Shown piece after piece: positions 1 to 6,641 of a stretch of DNA of 8,668 bases; within the stretch, counting starts at the first letter, position 1, and every line of letters begins with the position of its first letter. A program made the position numbers and the translations under genes. The notes under the pieces were generated by a model. The model searched no databases, was not told the origin of the DNA, and was given only the letters and a program-made list of their open reading frames with translations. This stretch comes from Clostridia bacterium (GTDB lineage: Bacteria; Bacillota; Clostridia; Christensenellales; UBA1242): contig JAQVOQ010000044.1 of the NCBI GenBank assembly GCA_028702545.1, positions 1 to 8,668 of the forward strand, read 5' to 3'.

Positions 1-986
1 AAGCCTGTACCACAATTAACATATTGCTCTACTTCTTCACTACTAGCAAGGCGAACTTCAACAGCATTTAATGCGTTAATTAGTTTAACATCTTGTACTT
101 CATGATCGCCTCTAATTAAAACGGCAACTGGTTTTTTATCGGCAATATAAATAAGCGTTTTAACAAGTTTTTTGCTATCTATTCCTAAAAATTTGCTAAC
201 TTCTTCAATTGTTTTAACATTAGGCGTAGATACTTTTTCCAATTCTTTTAACTTTTCTGGCTTTACCACTTCTATCATAGTCATAGCTTTTTCTTCATTA
301 GCAGAGTATCCACAATGCTCACAAAAAACGATATTATCTTCGCCCACTTCGCTCTTTACCATAAACTCCTCAGAGCCTGCTCCGCCCATTGAACCGCTAT
401 CGGCCGACACTGACACAAAGTCAAGTCCTAGCCTTCTAAATGCTCTTACATAAGCGTTATACATAGCAATATAACTATCTTCAAGTCCACTTTCATCAAT
501 ATCAAAACTGTAAGCGTCCTTCATAATAAATTCCCTACTGCGTTGCAAACCAAAACGAGGTCTTCTTTCATCCCTGTATTTAGTTTGAAATTGATAAAGA
601 GTAAATGGCAATTGTTTGTACGATTTTACAACATCTTTAACAGTTAGTGTAAACAGTTCCTCGTGCGTTGGAGTTAAGCAATAATCGTTGCCTTTTCTGT
701 CTTTTAATTTAAACATATCGTCGCCAAATTTTTCTAATCTACCCAAATAAACTTCTTGTGCAACTAGTCCCGGCATTAAAAGCTCTTGCGCCCCTGCGTT
801 GTTCATCTCTTCTCTTATTACTTGCTCAATTTTTTTTAGCACTTTAAAGCCTAATGGCATATATGCATAAATACCGCTAGCTTGCTGTTTTATTAAGCCA
901 GCTTTCAACATTAATTGGTGGCTTTTAATTTCCGCCTCTGTTGGTGTTTCTTTATAGGTTTGAAAAAAAGTTTTACTTGCTCTCAT
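1..986 (-). CDS. proS: Proline--tRNA ligase, bacterial type with editing insertion (3' end cut by window)
   Basis: Charges tRNA-Pro with proline in the cytoplasm. The first 328 residues are visible and the C-terminus lies beyond the window edge. The start is the ATG at 986, preceded by GGAGA about seven bases upstream. It is a class II synthetase: the N-terminal region around SGIYAYMPLG (residues 37-46), the TPTHEE motif (105-110), motif 2 with YRDERRPRFGLQRSREF (137-153), and GSMGGAGSEEF (198-208). A CEHC pair (232-235) precedes the ANEEKA segment. From about residue 240 the sequence enters the YbaK-like INS domain that hydrolyses mischarged Ala-tRNA-Pro; the segment SKKLVKTLIY (271-280) probably holds the conserved editing lysine. 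It begins 16 bases after xseB and seems co-transcribed with it. I see no T-box leader. Several positions that are usually Trp in ProRS are Tyr or Leu here. Identification is secure. Confidence 0.95.
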   Translation of the reverse strand, partial: MRASKTFFQTYKETPTEAEIKSHQLMLKAGLIKQQASGIYAYMPLGFKVLKKIEQVIREEMNNAGAQELLMPGLVAQEVYLGRLEKFGDDMFKLKDRKGNDYCLTPTHEELFTLTVKDVVKSYKQLPFTLYQFQTKYRDERRPRFGLQRSREFIMKDAYSFDIDESGLEDSYIAMYNAYVRAFRRLGLDFVSVSADSGSMGGAGSEEFMVKSEVGEDNIVFCEHCGYSANEEKAMTMIEVVKPEKLKELEKVSTPNVKTIEEVSKFLGIDSKKLVKTLIYIADKKPVAVLIRGDHEVQDVKLINALNAVEVRLASSEEVEQYVNCGTG

Positions 987-1002
987 AAGTTATCTCCAAA
1001 AT

Positions 1003-1212
1003 TTAATCTTTAAAAGGTTTTTCTACAATTTCATTTAACTCTTGTTTAATTATGTTAATTTGACCTTTGGTTGCATTCAACTGTTCATAGCATTCCTTAG
1101 CTATTTTAACGCCCGCATCAAAAAGTTTGACGCCTTCATCAATACCCATATCGGGAGATTCTAATTTTTTTACTATTTGCTCTAATTCTTTTACTTTTAA
1201 TTCAAAAGACAT
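1003..1212 (-). CDS. xseB: Exodeoxyribonuclease VII small subunit
   Basis: Small subunit of exonuclease VII, which binds the coiled-coil region of XseA to form the enzyme that degrades single-stranded DNA into oligonucleotides. The 69-residue product is a helical hairpin with the family pattern: FELKVKELEQIVKKLES near the N-terminus, then a GVKLFDAGVKIAKECYEQL helix. The start is placed at the ATG at 1212. An in-frame TTG at 1230 is also open, but AGGAGA (1222-1227) lies nine bases before the ATG, so the SD itself falls inside the longer reading. The ATG follows the xseA stop with a single base between (TAA-T-ATG), which suggests translational coupling that keeps the two subunits in proportion. 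proS follows 16 bases later. Confidence 0.93.
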   Translation of the reverse strand: MSFELKVKELEQIVKKLESPDMGIDEGVKLFDAGVKIAKECYEQLNATKGQINIIKQELNEIVEKPFKD

Positions 1213-1213
1213 A

Positions 1214-2335
1214 TTAAATGTTCTCCTCAACAGCTGTTACTATGGCTTTAATTTTACCATCTTTCATTCTCGCTGTAAACTCTTTGCCTACTTTTAAGTC
1301 TTTTATGCTATTTATAGGCTTATTTTCTGATTCTAACTTGGCATAACCCTTTATTAAAATGTTAGCAGGATTAAGTTTACTTAATCCACTTGTAAGTAGT
1401 TCCAGCCTACTTTGCTCTTTAATAACCAAATTATTAACTGCATTATTTAAGTTATTTACATAATTTTTAATTAGTCCATCAAGCAAATTTACTTTTTGCG
1501 TTTGACTAAGTATTAATCGGTTAGTTAAAGCCTTTAATTTATCCGCCTCACTAACATAATCGGCAACAACGAGTTCAGCTGCAGCTGATGGCGTTGGTGC
1601 TCTAAGGTCAGCCACAAAATCTATAATAGTAAAGTCTGTTTCATGCCCGACTGCACTAACAACAGGCTTTTTACTAGCAAATGTAGCACGGGCTACAACC
1701 TCTGTATTAAATGGTTGCAAGTCCTCAGCGCTTCCTCCGCCTCTTGCCACTATTATAACATCAACATTATAGCTATTAAAAAACTCAATACCAGCAGCAA
1801 TTTCATATTCTGCCCTGTCGCCTTGCACTTTAACGGGATATAGCACTATGTCTACTGCGTTATTTCTTCTTGCAACAACATTTATAATATCTTCAATAAC
1901 AGCTCCTGTTTTAGAGGTTACAACTCCGATTCTTTTAGGCATTTTTGGCAAAGATTTTTTAAAATGTTCGTCAAATAAACCCTCTTTTTCAAGCATTTCT
2001 TTTAACTGTAAAAACTTTTTATATAATTCACCTAGTCCGTAGCTTTCTATTTTTGTGGCGTTAAAACTTAATTTTCCGCCCTTAGCATAATAGCTCGGGC
2101 TTCCTGTTACAACAACTTTATCACCTATTTTTGGCACTTCAAAATTATCAGCACCAAACAAAACACAATTCAACAGGCTATCCGAATCTTTTAACATAAA
2201 ATAAGCGATGCCACGCACGACATTATAGCCAGAAACTTCGCCCACAACGGCAATATTTTTTAACATAATTTCAGCATCAATAATGCTTTTTAAATAATTA
2301 TTAAGTTGACTAACCGATAATATGTTACTTTCCAT
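1214..2335 (-). CDS. xseA: Exodeoxyribonuclease VII large subunit
   Basis: Catalytic subunit of exonuclease VII, a bidirectional single-strand DNA exonuclease used in repair. Domains in order: an N-terminal OB fold (about residues 1-95, beginning with the typical LSVSQLNNYLK and VVGEVSG segments), the catalytic core (about 115-250), a helical coiled-coil region that binds XseB, and a short C-terminal tail. Core signatures are intact: GVVTSKTGAVIEDI (137-150), RGGGSAEDL (188-196), and the segment 218-244 with AVGHETDF, VADLRAPTPS and AAAE. At 373 residues it is clearly shorter than the E. coli and B. subtilis proteins (about 450); the shortening appears to lie in the coiled-coil after residue 250. 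The Trp usual in EDLWxFN is Gln here. The ATG at 2335 overlaps the end of nusB by 11 bases, with AGAGGA as SD inside nusB. In B. subtilis folD lies between these two genes; here it is absent. Confidence 0.95.
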   Translation of the reverse strand: MESNILSVSQLNNYLKSIIDAEIMLKNIAVVGEVSGYNVVRGIAYFMLKDSDSLLNCVLFGADNFEVPKIGDKVVVTGSPSYYAKGGKLSFNATKIESYGLGELYKKFLQLKEMLEKEGLFDEHFKKSLPKMPKRIGVVTSKTGAVIEDIINVVARRNNAVDIVLYPVKVQGDRAEYEIAAGIEFFNSYNVDVIIVARGGGSAEDLQPFNTEVVARATFASKKPVVSAVGHETDFTIIDFVADLRAPTPSAAAELVVADYVSEADKLKALTNRLILSQTQKVNLLDGLIKNYVNNLNNAVNNLVIKEQSRLELLTSGLSKLNPANILIKGYAKLESENKPINSIKDLKVGKEFTARMKDGKIKAIVTAVEENI

Positions 2336-2738
2336 CCGCGTCCTCTTCTTTTACAATAGAGGCTAAAACACCATTTACAAAACTAAAGCTTTTGTCCGTA
2401 GAATACTTTTTGCTTAACTCTACAGCCTCATTAATTACAATAGACGGCACAGTATCCTTAGCAAACTTAATTTCATAAGTTGCTAAAATCAAAATAGCTA
2501 AATCAGTTTTATAAATTCTACCTAATGTATAATTTTTAAGATTTTTTTCTATTAATGCTAGAATTTCGTCGTAATTACTAGCAATTTTACTATAAGTTTG
2601 TTTAATATAAACTTTATCGTCTTCGGTAATCTTTTCTAGTAGCAAAAAATCCTCTAAGGTTAGAGGGTTAATTTGTTTTAAAAACGCATATTCAAATACT
2701 AATTTAAAAGTTGTTTCTCTTGCGAATGTTCTACTCAT
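2325..2738 (-). CDS. nusB: Transcription antitermination factor NusB
   Basis: RNA-binding all-helical protein that, with NusE (ribosomal protein S10), binds boxA RNA and supports antitermination on rRNA operons. The 137-residue length is normal. It opens with SRTFARETTFKLVFEYAF, matching the family's SRRxARexAlqxLY start. The C-terminal half has YKTDLAILILATYEIKF followed by PSIVINEAVELSKKYST and FVNGVLASI, the most conserved part of NusB. The ATG start has a modest SD (GGAAAAAG) directly upstream. A stem-loop (2756-2780) lies between this gene and the preceding Asp23 gene and may set how much transcript reaches nusB. It overlaps xseA by 11 bases. The asp23-nusB-xseA-xseB neighbourhood is conserved in Firmicutes and supports the call. 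Confidence 0.93.
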   Translation of the reverse strand: MSRTFARETTFKLVFEYAFLKQINPLTLEDFLLLEKITEDDKVYIKQTYSKIASNYDEILALIEKNLKNYTLGRIYKTDLAILILATYEIKFAKDTVPSIVINEAVELSKKYSTDKSFSFVNGVLASIVKEEDADGK

Positions 2739-2755
2739 ATTCTTTTTCCATAATA

Positions 2756-2780
2756 AACCCCTCTAAAAAACTGAGGGGTT
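2756..2780 (-). terminator. Stem-loop between Asp23 gene and nusB, possible leaky terminator
   Basis: Eight-base inverted repeat AACCCCTC / GAGGGGTT with a nine-base loop. Read on the minus strand, the GC-rich stem is followed by TTTATTATGG, an interrupted U tract, so termination would be partial at best. Read on the plus strand the downstream flank is also T-rich (AATTTTCCTTTTATTTT), but no gene there reads rightward. Because nusB, xseA and xseB need a transcript and no separate promoter is obvious after the hairpin, I favour a leaky terminator, an attenuator or an RNA-processing site over a full stop. Confidence 0.5.
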
Positions 2781-2795
2781 AATTTTCCTTTTATT

Positions 2796-3167
2796 TTAAT
2801 CTTCTTTTTTAAAATCTACTCCCATAACATGCACATTAATAGAGTTGATTTTAATATCTATCATGGAAGATATGCCGTTTTTAATGCTTTCTTGCACTTT
2901 ATAAACAACATCAGAAACCTTAACACCATAATAAACATTTAGGTAAACATTTATTATAATGCCCTCTTTTGTGTAAGCTATTTGTACACCTTCATAAAAA
3001 TTGTTTGAAAAAAGTTTAGAGACTACACTTGCAAAACTTTCATTCAATCTAGACACTCCGCTAATTTCCTTTGCGGCAAGGTTTATGATTGAAAGTAAAA
3101 TATTTTTGTTGCAAAAAACTTTTCCCTTATTTGTTAGATTTTTAACACTGCTTCCACTATATTTCAT
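2796..3167 (-). CDS. yqhY: Asp23/Gls24 family protein, YqhY-like
   Basis: Member of the Asp23 (DUF322) family of small, mostly cytoplasmic proteins linked to envelope stress and, for B. subtilis YqhY, to control of acetyl-CoA carboxylase. The 123 residues show the family pattern: NILLSIINLAAKEISGVSRL (21-40), a GVQIAYTKEGIIINVYLNV strand region, then VSDVVYKVQESIKNGISSM and the terminal VNVHV-like strand (INVHVMGVDF). There is no membrane segment or signal peptide. The start is the ATG at 3167 with AGGAG (3174-3178) six bases upstream, and a good sigma-A promoter lies just before it. Position directly ahead of nusB matches yqhY, but the accB-accC genes that precede yqhY in B. subtilis are missing. 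Family assignment is solid; orthology to YqhY rests on context. Confidence 0.85.
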   Translation of the reverse strand: MKYSGSSVKNLTNKGKVFCNKNILLSIINLAAKEISGVSRLNESFASVVSKLFSNNFYEGVQIAYTKEGIIINVYLNVYYGVKVSDVVYKVQESIKNGISSMIDIKINSINVHVMGVDFKKED

Positions 3168-3196
3168 TAAAAGCTCCTAGTCATAAAACTAACAAC

Positions 3197-3226
3197 ATTA
3201 TAACATAGCATTTATTGTTTTCGCAA
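3197..3226 (-). promoter_or_regulatory. Sigma-A promoter of the asp23-nusB-xseA-xseB-proS run
   Basis: On the minus strand, TTGCGA (3221-3226, four of six matches to TTGACA) is followed after 18 bases by a perfect TATAAT (3197-3202). The -10 is extended by an upstream TG (TGTTATAAT). The expected transcript start is near 3190, giving a leader of about 23 bases that contains the AGGAG of the Asp23 gene. The site fills the short gap after the spoIIIAH stop codon, and so separates vegetative genes from the sporulation operon upstream. Confidence 0.65.
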
Positions 3227-3228
3227 GT

Positions 3229-3699
3229 TTATTCCACAGGAATAATTTTAATATTATCAATAATTGCACCTGTTTGTTCTTGCACAACTTCAACAATTTG
3301 TGCTACCTGAGTTGCCTCTAATGTGCCTGATTTCACTATAACATTGACGCTTGAAGTAGTGTTTGTAACAATAACATCTTCAAAACCTTTTGCCTTAATT
3401 AACCCTTCGGTAACTAGTTCTAGCTCCATTGCAGCAATAAGTTGCATCTTTTTAGTTTCCGATAAAGTTTTTGCCTCTGCACTGCTACTTTCGCTTGCTA
3501 TAATGGCATCATAATAGCTTATCTCTTGATTTCTTGTATCCTGCCTGTCCAATCGGTAAGTGCTAAAAAAGTTACCTGTATTAACATTGCCACCCGTATT
3601 TATTACTTTGTTATTTAAAACAACATTTAAGTAACCCGTAATAACAAGTAGCACAAGCATAGTTCCTAACACTATAATTTTTTTCTTTTTCGTTAACAT
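3229..3699 (-). CDS. spoIIIAH: Stage III sporulation protein AH
   Basis: Mother-cell membrane protein whose extracellular domain binds SpoIIQ from the forespore across the intermembrane space, forming the core of the SpoIIIA-SpoIIQ channel. The start is the ATG at 3699, with AAGGAG (3707-3712) seven bases upstream; a longer in-frame TTG start at 3738 would overlap spoIIIAG and would enclose this SD, so it is rejected. The 156-residue product has a Lys-rich N-terminus (LTKKKK), one membrane segment (about residues 6-26), then FFSTYRLDRQDTRNQE, a helical stretch, and a C-terminal YscJ/FliF-like ring-building fold (EGLIKAKGFEDVIV to the end). It is shorter than B. subtilis SpoIIIAH (218 residues), mainly through a short linker after the membrane segment. 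Last gene of the operon. Confidence 0.92.
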   Translation of the reverse strand: MLTKKKKIIVLGTMLVLLVITGYLNVVLNNKVINTGGNVNTGNFFSTYRLDRQDTRNQEISYYDAIIASESSSAEAKTLSETKKMQLIAAMELELVTEGLIKAKGFEDVIVTNTTSSVNVIVKSGTLEATQVAQIVEVVQEQTGAIIDNIKIIPVE

Positions 3700-3706
3700 A
3701 ATAATT

Positions 3707-3712
3707 CTCCTT
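3707..3712 (-). promoter_or_regulatory. Ribosome binding site that fixes the spoIIIAH start
   Basis: AAGGAG on the minus strand, seven bases before the ATG at 3699. It favours the 156-residue SpoIIIAH over the longer reading that would begin at a TTG at 3738 inside spoIIIAG. Confidence 0.8.
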
Positions 3713-3724
3713 ATAAACTTTTTT

Positions 3725-4315
3725 TTAATTACTAACAAATATTTGAATATTGTTGCTAGAAATATCTAGTAAAGCTTGGATAGCGTTTAACAAATCAAGT
3801 TTAACCTTCATATTACTAGCGCCTTCTGCTACAACTATTACTCCTTTTACCTTTGGCAAAATTTCCATTAATATTAGAGGCCTAGAAGTTCCATTTTGAG
3901 TTATTATCACGGGATTTTCAACAACTGTTATGCTCTCGGTTTTATTGTCGCCATTTTGACTAGTATTAGTTTTTTGATCTGTACTAGTCGCAATTACTAG
4001 TTCTGGTCCACTATCAAGAGTTATCATAACGGCAACTTTGCCTGCACCCGATATAAACGAAAGCGTTTGGCTAAGTTTTTCTTCTAAAAATGCCGCGTAA
4101 GTAATGCTCGTTGTGTATTCTCCGTTAAGGTTTGTATTAGTATTAGTCGTTTTACTAGAAGTAAAATTTGTAAAATAAATTAGCAATATTAAAGCGCCAA
4201 GTACGCAAGCTATAACAAATTCTATGTTTTTAACGCTTTTTATCTTTTTTAAAAAACCAAAATCTAAGAGGACTTGTCCTTTTTTTTTAGGCTTATTAAT
4301 TTTCAACTCACTCAT
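3725..4315 (-). CDS. spoIIIAG: Stage III sporulation protein AG
   Basis: Ring-forming component of the SpoIIIA-SpoIIQ channel; the B. subtilis homologue builds a large multimeric ring in the intermembrane space. The 196-residue protein has a Lys-rich cytoplasmic N-terminus, one membrane segment (about 32-50, EFVIACVLGALILLIYF), a Thr/Asn-rich linker, and a ring-building domain beginning at YAAFLEEKLSQTLSFISGAGKV. A polar insertion rich in Thr, Asn and Ser interrupts this domain before VVENPVIITQNG. The family block PKVKGVIVVAEGA and the terminal helix LLNAIQALLDIS are clear. The ATG at 4315 overlaps the end of spoIIIAF by eight bases. The only good SD (GAGGAGGG) lies about 14 bases upstream, further than usual, so coupling to spoIIIAF translation is likely. 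A run of nine A residues lies near the 5' end of the gene (minus strand, 4280-4288). Confidence 0.93.
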   Translation of the reverse strand: MSELKINKPKKKGQVLLDFGFLKKIKSVKNIEFVIACVLGALILLIYFTNFTSSKTTNTNTNLNGEYTTSITYAAFLEEKLSQTLSFISGAGKVAVMITLDSGPELVIATSTDQKTNTSQNGDNKTESITVVENPVIITQNGTSRPLILMEILPKVKGVIVVAEGASNMKVKLDLLNAIQALLDISSNNIQIFVSN

Positions 4316-4796
4316 AAAACACTATTTTTCCCTCCTCAATATTTACTTCTTCCAAAACGACTTCTTTCATTTTGCTATACTTATTTATATGCTGTACTTC
4401 TCGGTTAATTACTAAATTTAATAAATCCAAAGTGACTTTTTCCACTTTTAATGGACTAGTTGTTATATTAGCCGAAATTGTGACAGAAACCCCCAAATAG
4501 CCCTCTTGTTCTAAACTGTTTTCTATTGAAAATTCTAGTTGATTTACCGTTTGCGAATTTACTAGATAAACAAAATTTTGGTCAATTTCTACTTGTGAGG
4601 TTTCTATAATTGAACCGACATCAAAATTATAATTAACGAGTGTAGAAACAGGCGAAACTATAACAAAAACTACAATTAGGGCAAATATGTTTTGAATATA
4701 TTTACTCATTGACCCCTCAGGTAAAATAAGGTTTATTAAAACGCCCAGCAGTATTACGCCAACAATACTCAGTATATAACTTGAAAAAGCATCCAT
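4308..4796 (-). CDS. spoIIIAF: Stage III sporulation protein AF
   Basis: Membrane component of the SpoIIIA complex in the mother cell. The 162-residue product has two N-terminal membrane segments (about 8-25, ILSIVGVILLGVLINLIL, and 35-53), separated by LPEGSMSKYIQNI, a variant of the family's LPxGxxKKYV loop. The rest is a soluble extracellular domain of ring-building type (about 95-162), in line with the related domains of SpoIIIAG and SpoIIIAH. The ATG at 4796 has a strong SD, AAGGAGG, which overlaps the stop codon of spoIIIAE, nine bases away. It ends in TGA within the first codons of spoIIIAG. Confidence 0.9.
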   Translation of the reverse strand: MDAFSSYILSIVGVILLGVLINLILPEGSMSKYIQNIFALIVVFVIVSPVSTLVNYNFDVGSIIETSQVEIDQNFVYLVNSQTVNQLEFSIENSLEQEGYLGVSVTISANITTSPLKVEKVTLDLLNLVINREVQHINKYSKMKEVVLEEVNIEEGKIVFYE

Positions 4797-4805
4797 ACTC
4801 CCTCC

Positions 4806-6002
4806 TTAAACTAAATTCGCAGTAGAAATAATTAGTCCTACCATAATAAAATACATAAATGCAACAGCAAGAATTGTGCAAAGTAGCATAACGAGTGTTT
4901 TAGACACTCCCATAATAAAATTGCTAATTCGCTTATCAACAATTGGCTCTAAAATAGCAGCGGTAAGATTAAGCCCAAGTTTTAAAACGAGCATTTGAAT
5001 AATGGGCATTAAAATTGTTGCAAACATTAAAATTAATCCAGCTAATCCCACCGAATTTTTAACCAAAACTCCGCTTGCCAAAATTACATTAAACCCGTCT
5101 GATAAATAGCCTCCTAAAATAGGAATATAACTTTTCATTGCAAACTTTGCTGTACGAATAGAAACCTTGTCGTAACTACCTGCGGTTATGCCTTGAATGG
5201 ACATAAATCCCATAAAGATTGTAAAAGTCGTTCCCACTATCCACTTAAATGAACTGTTAAAAAATTCATTAAACTTTTTTAATTGAAGATTGCTGGAAAT
5301 GTTGCCAACAACACTAAAAACTAGAGTAAAAATGAATAAAGGCATAATAACACTTGAGAAAAGTTGCACGATTCCACCCGAGAAAATAGCGACAGCAGGC
5401 TGATAAACGCTAGCTGCTGCAACACTACCAAGTGCCGTCATAATTGTTAGTAAAATAGGAAAAATTAAGTCAATCTGCACTTTTAGGCTGTTTAAAGTTT
5501 GTCCTGTAACCTTAATAAGCTGAACAACTGCGCTAAAAACTATAATAATTATTACCGAGTAGCAAACAAAGTGCACTATGTCGGCAATAGCCTTATTTTT
5601 TGAGTTTGGCGTTAGAGTAGATATAAAACTGCTCAACACCCCTATGCCTATAATCACAGCAAAAAGTGGTATAAAGTTAAGCAAACTTTTGAGTAGCAAA
5701 TTGATAATTGCGCTAAAAACCGAACTATAGCCAATGCTAAATTCTCCGCTTATAATCTCTTGCACTTTTTCTTTAAAACTACCAGAGGTAAATGGCGTAT
5801 ATTCTTGTAAGTTTTCTACAATATTATCTAGATTAGAAAAATCTAAACTGCTTATTTGCTCAAATATTGTATTTTCTAAACTCGTTTCTAGTTCAGTCGT
5901 ATTGCCACTTTCGGCTAGTGCAAAATATGATGTCGTGCTAATTAATGCAAATATAATTAAAAGTATGCTTATAAATATTTTCTTTTTAATTTTTTTTCTC
6001 AT
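4806..6002 (-). CDS. spoIIIAE: Stage III sporulation protein AE
   Basis: Large polytopic membrane protein of the SpoIIIA complex. Its 398 residues match the B. subtilis length almost exactly. An N-terminal signal sequence is plain: RKKIKKK, a hydrophobic core to about residue 24, and a likely cleavage after ALA at 28-30. A soluble stretch (31-95) precedes a membrane domain with segments near 97-130, 142-163, 180-199, 219-243, 255-272, 317-345 and 369-396. Conserved family pieces include FKWIVGTTFTIFMGFMSIQG (252-271) and ILEPIVDKRISNF. Trp254 is the only tryptophan I find in the whole window. The ATG overlaps the TGA of spoIIIAD (ATGA), and the SD is weak, so initiation probably depends on ribosomes finishing spoIIIAD. 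Confidence 0.94.
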   Translation of the reverse strand: MRKKIKKKIFISILLIIFALISTTSYFALAESGNTTELETSLENTIFEQISSLDFSNLDNIVENLQEYTPFTSGSFKEKVQEIISGEFSIGYSSVFSAIINLLLKSLLNFIPLFAVIIGIGVLSSFISTLTPNSKNKAIADIVHFVCYSVIIIIVFSAVVQLIKVTGQTLNSLKVQIDLIFPILLTIMTALGSVAAASVYQPAVAIFSGGIVQLFSSVIMPLFIFTLVFSVVGNISSNLQLKKFNEFFNSSFKWIVGTTFTIFMGFMSIQGITAGSYDKVSIRTAKFAMKSYIPILGGYLSDGFNVILASGVLVKNSVGLAGLILMFATILMPIIQMLVLKLGLNLTAAILEPIVDKRISNFIMGVSKTLVMLLCTILAVAFMYFIMVGLIISTANLV

Positions 6003-6385
6003 GGCATTATACTCACTATAATGTCTACTAATGCTGTGATTATAGGAAGCGCCATAATTAAAATAACAATTTTGCCAGCTAGCAAAATTTTATCCGATAT
6101 CGTTGTATTTCCGCTATCTATACAGATGTTAGAAGCAAATTCTGTTATGTAACCTATTCCTATTATTTTTAAAATGCTTGTAAAAAGCTCTTTATCTAGG
6201 CCTGTTTTGTTTACCAAAATATCAAAAACTTGTGTAACCGAAGCGAGCATTTCAACTAGCATAAGTAGCATAACCAAAGACCCAGTAATACTAATTACTA
6301 CTGCTATTTCGGGTTTTATTTGTTTTACTACCAAAATGGCAATAGAAGTAATTAAACCAACGCCAATAATTTTGATTAGCTCCAT
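5999..6385 (-). CDS. spoIIIAD: Stage III sporulation protein AD
   Basis: Small membrane protein of the SpoIIIA complex. It has 128 residues with hydrophobic segments at about 4-22 and 29-48 and a C-terminal segment at about 103-126. Between them lies the signature KIIGIGYITEFASNIC followed by IDSGN, close to the family's KIIGIAYLxEFxxxICxDAG block, then KILLAGKIVILIMALPI. It shares its overall helical plan with SpoIIIAC, next upstream. The ATG at 6385 has a good SD (GGAGG, seven bases away), and the gene begins 22 bases after spoIIIAC. It ends in a four-base ATGA overlap with spoIIIAE. Confidence 0.93.
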   Translation of the reverse strand: MELIKIIGVGLITSIAILVVKQIKPEIAVVISITGSLVMLLMLVEMLASVTQVFDILVNKTGLDKELFTSILKIIGIGYITEFASNICIDSGNTTISDKILLAGKIVILIMALPIITALVDIIVSIMP

Positions 6386-6407
6386 CCGTACGCCTCCGCT
6401 TTAACTT

Positions 6408-6605
6408 TTAGTAAAGGAAAAATAAATTTTTTACCGTGTTAAAAAGTTGACTTATTAAGTCAATTACCATAAGTAACACTATTACTAACCCTGCAAGAGT
6501 TGTCAGCGTTGCAAGCTCGTCTTTACCCGAATGCTTTAGCACTTGATTGACAACCGAAACTAAAATTCCAATTGCAGCAATTTTAAAAATAATTTCAACA
6601 CCCAT
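6408..6605 (-). CDS. spoIIIAC: Stage III sporulation protein AC
   Basis: Very small membrane protein of the SpoIIIA complex, with 65 residues as usual for the family. Two hydrophobic helices (about 5-22 and 33-52) flank the conserved loop VLKHSGKDELATLTTLAG, matching the family's VLKxxGxxExAxxxTLxG. Start ATG at 6605, with AAGGTAGG upstream as SD. The 36-base gap to spoIIIAB contains only a minor 4-bp inverted repeat. The order AB-AC-AD is that of other spore formers. Confidence 0.93.
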   Translation of the reverse strand: MGVEIIFKIAAIGILVSVVNQVLKHSGKDELATLTTLAGLVIVLLMVIDLISQLFNTVKNLFFLY

Positions 6606-6641
6606 AAATTTTCCTACCTTTTTACACTAAAAAGTGCAATA

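Noticed and set aside
378..395. SEEF instead of SHEF in the ProRS GGxxSHEF motif as a possible active-site loss
   Set aside because: As I recall, SEEF variants occur in many bacterial-type ProRS proteins, so this is ordinary family variation.
172..453. Open reading frame on the plus strand opposite proS
   Set aside because: It lies wholly inside the conserved proS reading frame on the other strand, has low-complexity Ser/Thr-rich content typical of antisense shadows, and no SD or family features. Similar plus-strand frames opposite xseA, spoIIIAH, spoIIIAF/AG, spoIIIAE and spoIIIAD were dropped for the same reasons.
987..1002. T-box or other leader ahead of proS
   Set aside because: The gap to xseB is only 16 bases and is filled by the SD; there is no room for a leader.
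1213..1230. Longer XseB starting at a TTG at 1230
   Set aside because: The AGGAGA SD would lie inside the coding sequence, and it is correctly spaced for the ATG at 1212, where the family's normal N-terminus begins.
3700..3738. Longer SpoIIIAH starting at a TTG at 3738
   Set aside because: It would overlap spoIIIAG by 14 bases and contains the strong AAGGAG that serves the ATG at 3699.
6622..6636. Small inverted repeat CACT/AGTG between spoIIIAB and spoIIIAC
   Set aside because: A four-base stem is too weak to be a terminator or regulatory element, and the operon clearly continues through it.
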